Of a DNA stretch of 45,255 nt, positions 22,443 to 32,414 are shown piece after piece (the stretch's first letter is position 1; every line of letters begins with the position of its first letter). The notes below the pieces were generated by a model that saw only the letters and a list, made by a program, of their open reading frames with translations, had not been told where the DNA came from and ran no database searches. Position numbers and translations under genes: made by a program. Source of the stretch: Mesotaenium endlicherianum (taxonomy: Eukaryota > Streptophyta > Zygnematophyceae > Zygnematales > Mesotaeniaceae); NCBI GenBank assembly GCA_009602735.1, contig WELA01010100.1:1094733-1139987 (forward strand), in the 5' to 3' direction.

Positions 22443-24358
22443 CACTCTGAGACGGGTCTAGTGCAAACACTCATTTTCGTTAAGTGTTTTTCAAGGCGGA
22501 GAAGACCATTTCTTGGCCACATTTAAGCGGAGGGTTGGAGGCGCGGAAAAAGGCATTTCTCGGCCTCTCCGCCACTTCTCGGCTCTAAAATACATTTCTC
22601 CGTCTGATTCTCCGCTTGCAAGCGGATTTACATGCAAATTACGAAATCACTAGCCAATTAGAACACACAATTACATGCCAATACTTAAATCACTAGCCAA
22701 TGAGAACACCATACCCAAGTCGTCCGAAGCCAACCGTTTTCCGAAAGCGAAAGCCATCGACTTTTCAAAACAAAAGTTGCTCTCGTTTCGGAACGCGGTC
22801 TGACAATCCGACTGACATTGCGGATCCGTATTGACTTTTCTGATTGGTTGTTCCAGCCGGCGGCCGGAATCTGAAACCGACATGCTGACACATGCCGCCG
22901 AACTCGTCCAAGTGCAAAGTCGCGGGAGTAGTTGTTGGATGTACTCCGGGGCTGAAAAAGGTGGGGACAAATTGGGCTTGATTGGAGAATGTCGCTTGCA
23001 GGGTTTCCCCAGCAAGGAGAAGACCCCAAGTGCCCAATCCCCACAAACCAAAGTGCCCAACCCCGTCCAAGTTGAAGGCCCCCGTCAAGCTAAAACCTCG
23101 AAGGGCCTTAACTCTGAAGGCCTAGTCCTTTGCTCAAGCAATTGCGCTGCTTGAAGGTAGATGAAAACTAAAGTTGCGCCCGTCGAGTAGTGGTTCACAC
23201 TGAGGCTTGCCCTTAGCAATTACAAGTGGGTTAAATAAACAAATAAGATTGGGCGAGGGACAAAGACGGCCCTGTGAGGGCCACCTCCGCCACCCGACTT
23301 GGGCCAAGTTTCTCCTTGGCTCTTGCTCGACGACGAGAGGGGGTCATCCGGCTGCAGAGTTAGTAAATTATCTTAAGTGCTGACGCGGAGGCCAAGACGG
23401 ACGGCGTGTCAGCAACGGATGTGTGGCCGCGACACACTTCCTAGTCAAGATGGCGTTATTACTGACAAACAAATAACTTATCATCTTTCGAGCGGCTGCG
23501 GGTGTACCAGCAACGTGGACACCCGCCGGCCCTTGACCAATCACATGCAGCGGGTCTTTCGAGCGGCCGCGAGTGTACCAGCAACGCAGACACCCTCCGG
23601 CCCTCGACCAATCACACGCAAGCGGAAGGCGAGGACCTTCTTCCCCTCGGCGCTGATATAAGGAACCGGGCCAAGGGGGACAACCTTGTCAGAGCCCCCC
23701 CCGGTACCAACCTATTCTCGACCAATAGGAATTAAGCAAGGGTGCGAGGGGAGGCCAAGTGGGGACGGGCTTGTTAGAAGTACCCCCGCCACCCATCAAC
23801 TTTGGGCTCCCCGTAAAGGCTAGGGCCAATCAGGCTATTCTTAATTTGTCGTGTGCCCGAGCGACCACGAGCAACAGTGCACAGTGCGACCACGCCATTT
23901 TTTGGACCAATAAACATGCGGTAGGAGACGACGACTTAAGGACCACCCCCGCCAACCCACGACTCAAACTCAAACAAACTTAAATTGAGAGTCAACCTCT
24001 CAATTTTTTTGAACCAATTGATCCACAATAACGTTATTGGCATAATTGGCCAATTGAACAAACTAATCACAACGAAGTGGTCACATTCCATGACCACTTT
24101 CGGAAAGTGACCATTTTGGGATGGCTTTCCATACTTAGCCACTTTCCCACACTTTTGGTAGAGGTGAAGATTTATTCCCAGACACAATATTTCCCATTGA
24201 GCGTAGAAATACCATCTCCGTCTGTGGCTGAGATGTCATTTCCTCCGCCTTTGCCTGGGTTAGTGGAGAAAATATTTGTCTACGCCTTGGGCGGAGATTG
24301 GTGGAGATCCAGTTCTGGGGCGTTTTTGGACGTTCGGGCCCAAACCGATTTCAGAGTG
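22443..24358. mobile_element. non-autonomous DNA transposon with TIRs and TA target-site duplication
   Basis: 1,916-bp insertion defined exactly by comparison with the uninterrupted family B gag (GATAGCATAC near 38308). TA is present on both sides (22441-22442 and 24359-24360). Ends are inverted: CACTCTGAGACGGG at the left, and the right end read on the minus strand is CACTCTGAAATCGG. Subterminal GGCGGAGA/TCTCCGCC motifs occur near both ends. Inside are a 71-bp tandem duplication and many CCAAT motifs. I see no transposase in any frame. A TA duplication is typical of the Tc1/mariner group, but the terminus does not match a family I can name. Confidence 0.8.
23485..23625. repeat. 71-bp tandem duplication inside the DNA transposon
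   Basis: Two adjacent units, 23485-23555 and from 23556, each start CTTTCGAGCGGC and include GTGTACCAGCAACG, CCGGCCCT and GACCAATCACA. They differ at roughly ten positions. Confidence 0.85.
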
Positions 24359-24804
24359 TAGCATACTTCACGTATGGTTTGAAATCCGAGGTCTCAGGTC
24401 ATTTTGCTGAAAAGAAATATGAGAAACTGGCTGACTTGATCTAAGACGCTGATGCCTGGGATCAGCAGCAGTTCAAACACAAGCGCCAGTGTAATACTTT
24501 GGTGTCTAAGATTGTCAAAAAGCCTCATGGTTCCTACAATGCAATTGAAGGAGATCAGGCTGAGGATGATCAAGGTGATGAGTATGAATATGAGTATAAT
24601 GCTATGCAGTCTAGCGGGAGGGGTGGATACTCCCGAGATGGCTATGGGAGAGGTGGTGGTAGGACTAAGCCGAGACCAGTCTCAGAAAAATCTATTTGCT
24701 TCCATTGCCAAGAGTTGGGCCACTACAGGGAGCAGTGTCCTAGAAAACACCTTCCAAAGGTCAAGAGAAAGGATCAGCCTTCAACAGACAGCAACAGTCA
24801 GTAA

Positions 24805-25483
24805 TCCAATCTACTGATTGTGAGGATGCTAGAGATAGTGAGTCATCACTAGCTGCCCTCGTAGTAGGTATTATGGATCTTGTTGAACTGGATTCACTAT
24901 GCATGCCTGACAGACAGATAGAGGAGACCATCAGCAATATAGATCTTCAGAGATTGCACACTTTGGATGGTCTTGTTCCACCTGATGTCCAACATTTCTT
25001 TGCTAAGTCAAGAGAACAATGTGAAAGTCAGGAAAAGTAAGTCCCCCCTATCCTACTGCATTGTATGATTGCAGGCAGGAAGGTGAGGGCATTTGTTGAA
25101 GGAGGGGCGTCACATACTTTTATCCATAAGGACTTAGTTAAGCGACTCAGGTTGCCTACTGTCACCCCGGGAATAAGAAAAATATTCCTTGGAGATGCCT
25201 CAAGTATCCCGGGAGGAGTTATAATTAAGCCTATTGAGGTCCAGTTAGGTCCTGGCATTGTAGTTCTAATTGAAACGCTTACATTTGAGGTACTCAACAC
25301 TGGCTTTTATGATCTCGTGCTAGGCAGGTCCTGGCTTAATAGACATCAAGCTGAAGTGTGTTGGAGCAGAGGTACAGTTAAAGTGAGAGGAGCCAACGAT
25401 AGGCAGACTAACTTGGCACCCACCAGTGCTCTTCCTCTTGTCCTATATGGATGGCAAATGAAGGAAAAGAAGAGGCTTCCAGT
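24805..25483 (+). pseudogene. pol: family B pol fragment (protease)
   Basis: Homologous to the start of family B copy 2 pol (38760-39432). It keeps the protease region [20 protein letters not shown], where the catalytic Asp of the expected D-G-G-A-S motif has become Glu. An in-frame TAA lies near 25037. Homology ends at GAGGCTTCCAG (25483). Confidence 0.85.
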
Positions 25484-25849
25484 GTGACGTTTCTGCTTTT
25501 CGAGAGGATCTTTCCTCGGTATTCAAGGAATATTTAATTCAAGTGGAAAGAAAATCTGTATAATTGTGCAAATCGACGAATACTCGAAAGAGCGAAAATG
25601 TAAACTAACGTAGAATGTGTGCTTGTGAGAGTTGCACTCACAATGACTCTACAGGTATTTTTACCTGCACAACATGAGGCACTGGAGTGCTTCGAGTCAC
25701 CACCTAGGGCACTGATTCATGTTCAACGAAAACGGTCGAAGGGACGTGTCCCATTCGGCCGCATGCTCGAAACGCGCCGTTTGGCGGTTTGGAGACTTTT
25801 CAATGGATTTCAGAAAACCGGTTCGCGCCAAACGGGCGTTTTCACGTTC

Positions 25850-25873
25850 TCGCGACTTTTCGAAAAGTCGCGA
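25850..25873. repeat. 24-bp perfect palindrome
   Basis: Perfect 24-bp palindrome centred between 25861 and 25862; its half is TCGCGACTTTTC. Further GTCGCG motifs follow at about 25890, 25972 and 26000. Confidence 0.85.
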
Positions 25874-25932
25874 CTGTTCGCGGAGTCGCGTTCAGATAAT
25901 TACGTTATGAACCAGAAGTTACGAATAACTAC

Positions 25933-25999
25933 TTGGCCAATTGGTTTAGGTGTGAACGTTTCAAGCGACAAGTCGCGGGTTTGAATCCGCGTCGATGCG
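25933..25999 (+). other. tRNA-like segment with Pol III A and B boxes
   Basis: TGGCCAATTGG at 25934-25944 fits the A-box pattern, and GGTTTGAATCC at 25978-25988 is one base from the tRNA B box GGTTCGAATCC. The spacing is that of a tRNA. The flank GTCGCGG...CCGCG can pair as a T-arm. No acceptor stem closes, so it is not a functional tRNA gene. It could be a SINE head, a tRNA relic or a chance match. Confidence 0.4.
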
Positions 26000-26425
26000 A
26001 AGCGACTTTGCATATTTCGTTTCGTTTGTCTTTACGACGGTTCGTTCGTATCTTGATACGACGATTTGTTCGTATTAACGACTGGTCGTAAATTCGAAAT
26101 CTGTGATTGTGCATTGTCGAAATAATGACAATCAAATCAACTTAATCAATCAATGATTTAATAAGTTATCATCTCATAATTAATCAAAGTAACTTTATAA
26201 ATAATTATGTCGTACTTTTGCGAAGTAGTCGAGTTACGTTACGACGCTTTTTGCAATAGTATCTCAGTCGTTTCGCCAATCGACCAGGAATTAATCGGCA
26301 CACACGTGTGGCAAATAATTGAATATGATGCAATCATTTATCAAATAATATGATAAATAGTATAACGTACTTTAGGTAATTGGGAAAACGTCCCAAATAC
26401 GCCTAAAATAGCTCGGATCGTTACA

Positions 26426-28060
26426 TCTGGGGAGTGAGATTTGGACCATGATCCTCTTCTCCTATCCGCTGGTCTTCTGAAACCTGGGGGCGCAGGCCAA
26501 GGTGGGCCGCAAGGGGAACGTAGCAATTGGGCAGTCTCCTCTTGCACAATTTGCAAGTTGATGGAGACATCTCTCTCCTGTGCAGCTCTCAAATTGACAG
26601 AGATATACAGTGGCATGCCCAAAGAGTGATGCATAATATGGGCTAAGGGGACATACCCTCTATGAGAGGGGGATGCTGGCTGCCCTCTGGCTGCCTCCTT
26701 GGCAGCCATCCTGTCTACCCTGTCTGTCTCGATCTCACCTCCTGGGGTCGGACTCCTCCTGCTAAAACTTCCCAGCCACTGGAGCTCTGGATCTCTTGGT
26801 GGGCTGGTATCCCCAAGCTGCTGCAAGGCTACCTGTGCCAAGGATCTCCCAGTCCTGTGCAAAGTGGGGGATGTAGCAAGGGTTTGTGCCTTAGCAGGGC
26901 TAAACTCCTCTCCTGCATCTTCCTCCTCTTCGTCCTCCTGTTCTTCTGAGACTTCTGGAGTTTCTTTGGTCATCTCCTTCAGCCGCTCCCGAGAAAAAGA
27001 ATATCCCACTGACCTCCCCCTTTTGGGCGCTAGTGGGGGTTGTTGAGTCCTAACCGCATGCAGATCTTTCCCTCCCTGCTTACTTGCCCATTTGGCATAA
27101 GCATGCTTCCCCTTAGAGAACGAATCTCTAGCCCTGGTCCTATCCTCCTGAGTCTCCTGACTCATGCAGTCCCTGACTCCATCCAACCTTGGGTCCCATG
27201 CTGCAATGTGAGGTGGCAGCACTATCTTCCCTTGTAAGTCTACCAAGAAATTGTCTTCGTCAGCTCCGTCATTTAACTGGTCCCTCATATTGATGGTCAT
27301 CCAGCGCCAGTCAGTAGGCTGCAGGAAGAAAGCAGGGTCTGTCCTCTTCAGAGTGCAAGGGTACCAGTGTCCCGACAAATCCAGCTGGCTGGTTTCCCTT
27401 GCCAATAATACCAAGCTTCTTCTCTCCACCTTGTTATACATGGCCTTGAACCGGTTGTAGGAGGTGGCATCCTTGAAGCCGTCTGGGTCCATAGGGATCA
27501 GTCTGATGACCCTGTTTGTGCCCCAGATCCCCGATATTGGCACAGCATCAAATTCGTTCACCTGGGCCAGTGCCTTGGCTTCCCGGACCGTATGTCCTAC
27601 CATCTTGGCATAGTCATGGTACAGTAAGAACCCTGTGCTGGCCTCTATGTACTTGTCAAAATTTGGAGATGTCTCCCCCCCCCGCTGCAGTAAGTCCTTC
27701 TGTAACTTACTTTGGCTTCTCTGGGCATACTTGAAGGCTTCCTCCAAAAGTTCAAAGCCCTTGCTCATCACCGTGTAACGATAGCTTTTGATTCTCCTCT
27801 GTTCCTCCTTAGCTTGCTGCTTTCGCTTTTCCTCAGCTTGCCCGTCTTCTTCCGCCTTCTTGGCTTCCTCTGCAACTTTTCTGTCTTGCTCCTCCTGCCT
27901 CGTCTTGGCTCGTTCTTCCTCATCCTTCTTCTTCTGAGCCTCACGCTGCAATCAGAGTCGCTCTGATTCCCGAGATGAGATGGAGGACGGTTCGATGTCA
28001 CTGTGGAGTTCCTTGTACTCCGCCTGTGCCTCGTCCTCTCTTTTTTTCCTCTTCACTTAT
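26426..28060 (-). pseudogene. ORF3, unrecognised coiled-coil protein of a Gypsy element, copy 1
   Basis: Minus-strand frame of about 545 codons, open from 27951 to 26426 and then running into the LTR-like segment. An in-frame TGA at 27952-27954 and an ATA (28058-28060) in place of the start codon of copy 2 mark it as decayed. From the N-terminus: a K/E/R/Q-rich predicted coiled coil, then SYRYTVMSKGFELLEEAFKY, LLYHDYAKMVG, GIWGTNRVIRLIPMD, PTDWRWMTINMRDQ, AAWDPRLDGVRDCMSQE, FSKGKHAYAKWASKQG, a basic APKRGRSVGYSFSRE, an acidic run, and PLAHIMHHSLGMPLYI. No transmembrane or signal segment is evident and I recognise no known family. It shares most of its length with 43016-44580, where the same ORF sits between pol and the 3' LTR. 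Confidence 0.75.
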
Positions 28061-28068
28061 CCTGCTCA

Positions 28069-28465
28069 AACATGACACAATTGAGTTAGTGAAGTCGTGT
28101 TATCGTGCACAAACACAAATACTGAGTATTTTGACAGGTAAGAATGTAGTAGTGAGAGTTACGGGATATGCAATACCTGGTGTAAGTAAGCAAAAAGAGA
28201 GAGCGTACTTGAGAGAGAAGTGAGTGTGAGCGCAGTTGAGTGTGGAGAATGGGTATGTAAAGACAATCGGCTGGTTCCCGAGATGTTATCCCACTCCCTT
28301 CAACTTAAATTTTAAGGTGGGCTGCCTGTCACAACTGTCACTTTCTGTCACCTACTGTCACTTTATGTCACTAACTGTCACTCAGTGTCGCATTTCCCCT
28401 CCAACTTAAATGAGGATAGGACCTCCTGACATGTTCCCATGTCAACTGAAATGACAGTTAACACT
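28069..28465 (-). other. leader between pol and ORF3, copy 1
   Basis: Homologous to 44590-44904, the non-coding stretch between the pol stop and the ORF3 start of the other copy. It contains two PPT-like motifs CCCTYCAACTTA (28296-28307 and 28397-28408, + strand). Homology fades right where the pol stop would be. Just upstream of ORF3 both copies read TTGAGCAGGAT on the minus strand, a possible splice acceptor. Confidence 0.6.
28327..28391. repeat. 10-bp TGTCAC minisatellite
   Basis: TGTCAC recurs at 28327, then every 10 bp from 28336 to 28376, ending in TGTCGC at 28386. The corresponding place in the other copy (about 44816-44840) has only three units. Confidence 0.85.
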
Positions 28466-28758
28466 AGGTAGCCCAGGGGTCCCTATATGCCCCATCTGTC
28501 ATTTTTTGGCCCAACTACTTGCCCCCCCTGGTTCTTGCTCAGAATTTCTGAATACTTATTTGTTTTGCCTAAAAATAGTCTTGAAAAAAGGGCTATGTTG
28601 CAAGGAACCTGGCATTAAATTGACAGGTTTGAGCATCAAAAATTGACGTCGCAATTGTATAATCCGTGAAGCGGAATTTTCATTTCATCGAACAAAATGA
28701 AGGTTCATTGTGAGCGATTTGTGCTTCTTTTTCTTGCTTCTTTTGTTGATTGCTGCCA

Positions 28759-29515
28759 TGGATGATGCAGAACGTTCTCGCGATGCATTCTTAGACGCTA
28801 CTATACTTGTTCCGTCGGTCACCTACGGTCGTACATGGGCGTTCGATCATTTTGGTAATGATTGTGAGGAGACTTTCTTAGGCGAGTTGTGAAGAAGAGG
28901 TGTGAGGGTAAGAGGGGTCAAGAAGATTATTACATAGTCTTCTTCGCATTTGACAAGACCAAATCGAGGTATACTCAAGCCTTAGTAGAGGCAAACCTTC
29001 GTGATGATTTTGTAGATTTTGAAGAGGTCAAATTGGGCGTGTATAAGAGGAAGCCTCAGGCGTCTCCGGCGGATTCTCAAACTAACTCGAGAGCCTTGTT
29101 TAGGGAGTCTCAGAGAGCGATTTTAACCCCACAAGTCACGAAAGAAGAGCAAAACACCCCTCCTAGTGTGCTACAGAGTGAAAATACCGGTTTTGAGCAA
29201 TCGAGGAAGAGAGGTAGACCTCCGAAAACATGTGCGATTGCAGCTCCTGATGTTAGAAGCAAGTTCATGGCTCATGCTAAAGCTGCTAGCAGGAAAGAGA
29301 AAGGGAAAGGAGTACAGCTGGATTTTGAGGATGAGGAAGATGATGGAGATAAGAGCTCTGATGGAGAGAGCTCTGAAGAAGAAGGCCTGCCACCAACAGC
29401 AACTATGGAGGAGGCGGAGGAGGAGGTGGAGGAAGACTCTGATGATGACCTGCCACCTGTCTGGGGCTGGCAGCCTGCAGCTACAGGAGAGAGCTATGAT
29501 GCGGAGCTTCCTTAG
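28759..29515 (+). pseudogene. AT-hook and acidic-tail protein, frameshifted
   Basis: The frame starts at ATG 28759 (MDDAERSRDAFLD, then TYGRTWAFDHFG), breaks near 28885, and continues in another frame to a TAG-type stop at 29513-29515. The break looks like loss of one base, because protein-like sequence (VVKKRCEGK, then DYYIVFFAFDKTKSRYT) resumes at once. The second part holds an AT-hook core RKRGRPPKT, a basic KEKGKG segment and a long Glu/Asp-rich tail ending in a Trp-containing motif. The N-terminal half, with alternating aromatic and beta-type residues, could be a Tudor-like barrel; this is weak inference. It could be a chromatin protein or the N-terminus of a DNA transposase. Alternative: an unseen intron rather than a frameshift. 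Confidence 0.5.
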
Positions 29516-30484
29516 TTGAGTAAGAGCGCTCACCATGGCACAAGGTTACGCCGTTCGCTAGTACGCTTAGCTTTACAATTTGCTTGTTCATTATAGTTCG
29601 TGGTGTTTTTAGAGCCTGGTTTGCTCAATTCGTGTTAGTTTCTATTTAAATATTATATTGAACTAAAAATAGCTACGATCTTAAAGTGTCGACGTAATGT
29701 CGACTTTGCATGGTACATGTTGTACATGTTTGTACTTTTTGACACATGCCGGGCAAAAAAGCCGTTTTCAAAAAAAAAAATCCATACTAAATTTCGCAAA
29801 TGCTTTTTTCCAAGCATGTTTGCTTCTGCTAATTGAAAATTGGAGTATATATTTGTAGAGAGACAACTTGTTATTCGCCACCTACATGATTTCACAAGTA
29901 CTAGTATTTTGCTATAACATGTAATATACAATGGTCTTTGCTATCATTTTCACTTCAAAGTTGCTCATTCATGTACACATTCAAAATTGCAATGGAAGTC
30001 AATTAAAAGTAAACATTTAACTCAGATTGCACAATGTCGCATCAATTTCTACAAACAAATGAGAAAGGGATTGCATGTCACAAAACTAAAATCATTGACA
30101 ATTTGTGGGATCCCGCCCGGGGCGACGGCGGGTACATGACTTGGCAGTGTGCACCAGCAGGCTATATCTGGCAGCAGCTGTGGCCTGCAGTTTGACGTTG
30201 ACTTCTCTCACCTTTGGATCTCGCCCCCACCCCCCTTTTCCCCGTCATTGGACCTCTTTGGTCACTATCGACGTGTAGGGTACACCCCGTGTGGGAAGAT
30301 AATGCTTAATCCGTGTACGTGGAGGCGGCAAGTGCTTTCCCCAAGGGACCAGCAACAAATGCGTGTGCCCTCCCAGTTTGTGGCCGTCACAAACTTAGAT
30401 GGCTCCCAATCCTGCACCTCCCGTGAGACTCTCTTCACTTTTGGCCGGATGGACTTTTAGGTAGCTGTGGCTTAGTGGTCAAAA
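29516..30484. other. AT-rich intergenic DNA, no gene recognised
   Basis: No motif-bearing reading frame is visible. A short GC-rich patch (GGGATCCCGCCCGGGGCGACGG) lies near 30109-30130. Confidence 0.55.
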
Positions 30485-31345
30485 TGTGTCAAATTTTGGC
30501 CGTTCCCGCTTCAAGTCATTTCACGTTAGCGAACGAAGCGTAAAGTTTTGGGCCTGACAAATTTGCGTGATGTGCGCCTTCACGTCCGAATTCCACGTTA
30601 CTGTAAGGTCATAGGTTTATAAAGTGCATTTTTGAGTTTCATGAAAGTATGTTTTGATTGTATAGTAGTATAGAATGCATTTTTTTGGTCATTTTGATAT
30701 AAAGTTTATCGAATTTGGTCAAGTATTGAGAGAGTTATGGATTTCCGAAGTTTAATTAGTTTTGAGGTCGGTTGACGACTGTCCTTAATTCGCGGTGAGC
30801 GCGACCGTCAGATTGACCGACAGCGTCGAGCGATCTGGCCCGTTAGAATGAACTTGAACCTTCACGTAAGTTCGGCTGACGCGTCTTGCCGACTAGGTCA
30901 ATTCACCTAGAAGTTTCGGTTTAGCCTAGCGCGTCTAAGATAGAATATTCTAGTAATGTCGATGCATGTATGTGGACGTCAATTGGGCCCGACACGTCAG
31001 ATTAGACTGATCTGGCTTACTCACGAATATTCGGGAAGGGACGATTTGACGAACACTTGAGAAAATCCGTAGCTTCCTCCTAGAGAGGAGCACTTAGGCA
31101 GAAAATTATAAATAGGCATAACTTTTTTGTTTCTTATCAATTTTCACTTCTGTAAATTTCTACGGGTTTGTCATGACAAGGCCTTTCATCCTACATCATT
31201 TGTGAGGGGTTTCTTGCTAATCAAAATGTCAAGTAATTTTCCTAAGCTTTCTTAGTGATATGCCGTTGCAATCTTTAGTATGATTGCAACTAGTTCCTTT
31301 CCTCGTGAGTTACTACGCTTCCACTAGGGCACTCTGCCCCTTTCA
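30485..31345 (+). repeat. probable 5' LTR, family C
   Basis: The end at TTTCA (31345), two bases before the primer-binding site, is well supported, and a TATA box lies at 31107-31114. The start is uncertain because the partner LTR is absent. Confidence 0.4.
31107..31114 (+). promoter_or_regulatory. LTR TATA box, family C
   Basis: TATAAATA about 240 bp upstream of the primer-binding site, the expected place for the LTR promoter. Confidence 0.5.
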
Positions 31346-31347
31346 TC

Positions 31348-31363
31348 TGGTATCGGAGCTGGG
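31348..31363 (+). other. primer-binding site, initiator tRNA-Met type
   Basis: TGGTATCGGAGCTGGG, the same variant as in families A and B. Confidence 0.8.
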
Positions 31364-31382
31364 CTAGTTTGCATATTATATT

Positions 31383-32414
31383 ATGGAGTCGCAGCCGGCA
31401 GCTGGAGGAGGCAAACATGTCGAGCATGTCGAGCGCGCGGGGCAGCAGGCAGCACCAACAATGACCAGAGAGCAACAAGAGATGCAGGCGATATTGAGGC
31501 AGATGGCAAACGCAATTGGAGGAGAAGTCTACACACAGTTTCAACAAAATATGCGCCAGGAGGTGGAGAGAATGGTGCGAGTTGTTATGGGGAACACCGC
31601 TTCGACGAGTTCGGCACCTACACCTGTTGTACCACCAATTCATGTTAACCCAGTGGTGCAACCCGTTATCCCACCCGCATCGGGAGTGCGTGCGCCTAAG
31701 CTTGAAGTGTGTACTCGAGAGCGTGGATCGCCACCTGTTCATCAATGGATTTTTGGAGTGAAGAAGATTATGGAGTACTCTGCGCTCACGCCCGACAGGC
31801 AAGTCGCCTTTGTCATAACTTTGCTCCAGAAGAGTGCTGGAGCTTGGTATGAACGAGAAGAGCAGCAATCTGGAGTTCCTGCTACTGTTGATCAGCTATT
31901 TGAAGGCTTGAAGAGGCAATTTCAACCTATTGCACCCGAGGCTACCGCTCGAGATCTATTGGTGCGCCTTCGTCAACGAGCAAGCGTTCAAGAGTATGTA
32001 TCGCGCTTCAACGAGCTGGTGCTTCAATGTCCATCCATGCACGAGTCGGAGATGATGGACAAGTTCAAGAGGGGACTCAAGCCAACTGTGGCCAAGGAAG
32101 TGGCGCTCAAGGACCCTACCAGTCTTGGAGAAATGATGGCATTGGCAACAAGGGTCGACGCTGTAGAGTATAGTCAGAGGCAGTGGGGTTGCCACAACTT
32201 TGGAGGATATCGACACTTTGGATCTCAAGCGCCAAGCACGAGTGGACAAGGCCCAGTACCTATGGAGTTGGGACTTGTGCAATACCAGCGCAGGCAGCAT
32301 AATTTGAAGCCGAGAGGACCCTGCTATAATTGTGGCAAGCTTGGACATCTGGCTCGAGACTGTTATATGAAGGCGAAGCAACCTCAACAGCAGGAAAAAG
32401 GAGGACGCCAGTAA
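31383..32414 (+). CDS. gag: Gag polyprotein, family C
   Basis: 343 residues, intact. The first ATG after the primer-binding site starts MESQPAAGGGKHVE. A short helical region (EQQEMQAILRQMANAI) is followed by a Pro-rich linker, the retrotransposon Gag capsid domain at about residues 100-235 (WIFGVKKIMEYS, AGAWYEREE, SVQEYVSRFNEL), and a CCHC knuckle CYNCGKLGHLARDC at 314-327. It stops with TAA at 32412-32414, the first base of which is in the 5' arm of a hairpin. Pol is in the -1 frame. It is related to family A Gag in layout and motifs but clearly divergent. Confidence 0.93.
   Translation: MESQPAAGGGKHVEHVERAGQQAAPTMTREQQEMQAILRQMANAIGGEVYTQFQQNMRQEVERMVRVVMGNTASTSSAPTPVVPPIHVNPVVQPVIPPASGVRAPKLEVCTRERGSPPVHQWIFGVKKIMEYSALTPDRQVAFVITLLQKSAGAWYEREEQQSGVPATVDQLFEGLKRQFQPIAPEATARDLLVRLRQRASVQEYVSRFNELVLQCPSMHESEMMDKFKRGLKPTVAKEVALKDPTSLGEMMALATRVDAVEYSQRQWGCHNFGGYRHFGSQAPSTSGQGPVPMELGLVQYQRRQHNLKPRGPCYNCGKLGHLARDCYMKAKQPQQQEKGGRQ

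Larger units (their letters stand above)
21436..24804 (+). pseudogene. gag: family B gag, interrupted by a DNA transposon
   Basis: The start MVRTRSQASNS matches family B copy 2. The frame breaks at 21729 (TGA after a small indel), resumes in another frame at 21745, shifts again near 22150, and is split at 22442/24359 by the TA-flanked transposon. After the insertion the homologous sequence continues with an in-frame TAA at about 24444 and then the tail with a CCHC knuckle [14 protein letters not shown] and a stop at 24802-24804. The equivalent of the family B slippery site is mutated (CCTTCAACA for CCTTTAAAA). The order and all breaks are read by comparison with 37244-38759. Confidence 0.85.
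20697..25483 (+). mobile_element. decayed Ty3/Gypsy element, family B copy 1 (3' part lost)
   Basis: Begins with a 716-bp LTR, then a gag and a protease region clearly homologous to the family B element at 36488. It has many stops and frameshifts, a deleted primer-binding site and a 1.9-kb DNA transposon in gag. Homology to family B pol stops at 25483, just after the protease, where an unrelated minus-strand LTR begins. RT, RNase H and integrase are missing. Confidence 0.88.
25484..26425 (-). repeat. LTR-like element, minus strand (TGTAACG...CGTCACA)
   Basis: Read on the minus strand this 942-bp segment begins TGTAACGATCCGAG and ends AAACGTCACA, the TG...CA form of a Gypsy LTR; many plant chromovirus LTRs begin TGTAAC. 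It cuts family B pol on one side (25483) and ORF3 on the other (26426). No matching target-site duplication flanks it (TCCAG against TCTGG), and no polypurine tract adjoins it. It may be a solo LTR after a rearrangement, or the 3' LTR of the ORF3-bearing element. Confidence 0.5.

Noticed and set aside
22671..23154. Several 100-130-codon frames inside the DNA transposon
   Set aside because: They overlap on both strands, carry no transposase motif and no DDE-like residues, and follow local base composition.
25933..25999. Functional tRNA gene
   Set aside because: Only A- and B-box-like motifs and a T-arm-like stem are present; no acceptor stem or credible anticodon arm can be drawn.
28327..28391. 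CRISPR array
   Set aside because: Units are 10 bp with 4-bp variable parts, far too short for repeat-spacer structure, and the context is a eukaryotic retroelement.
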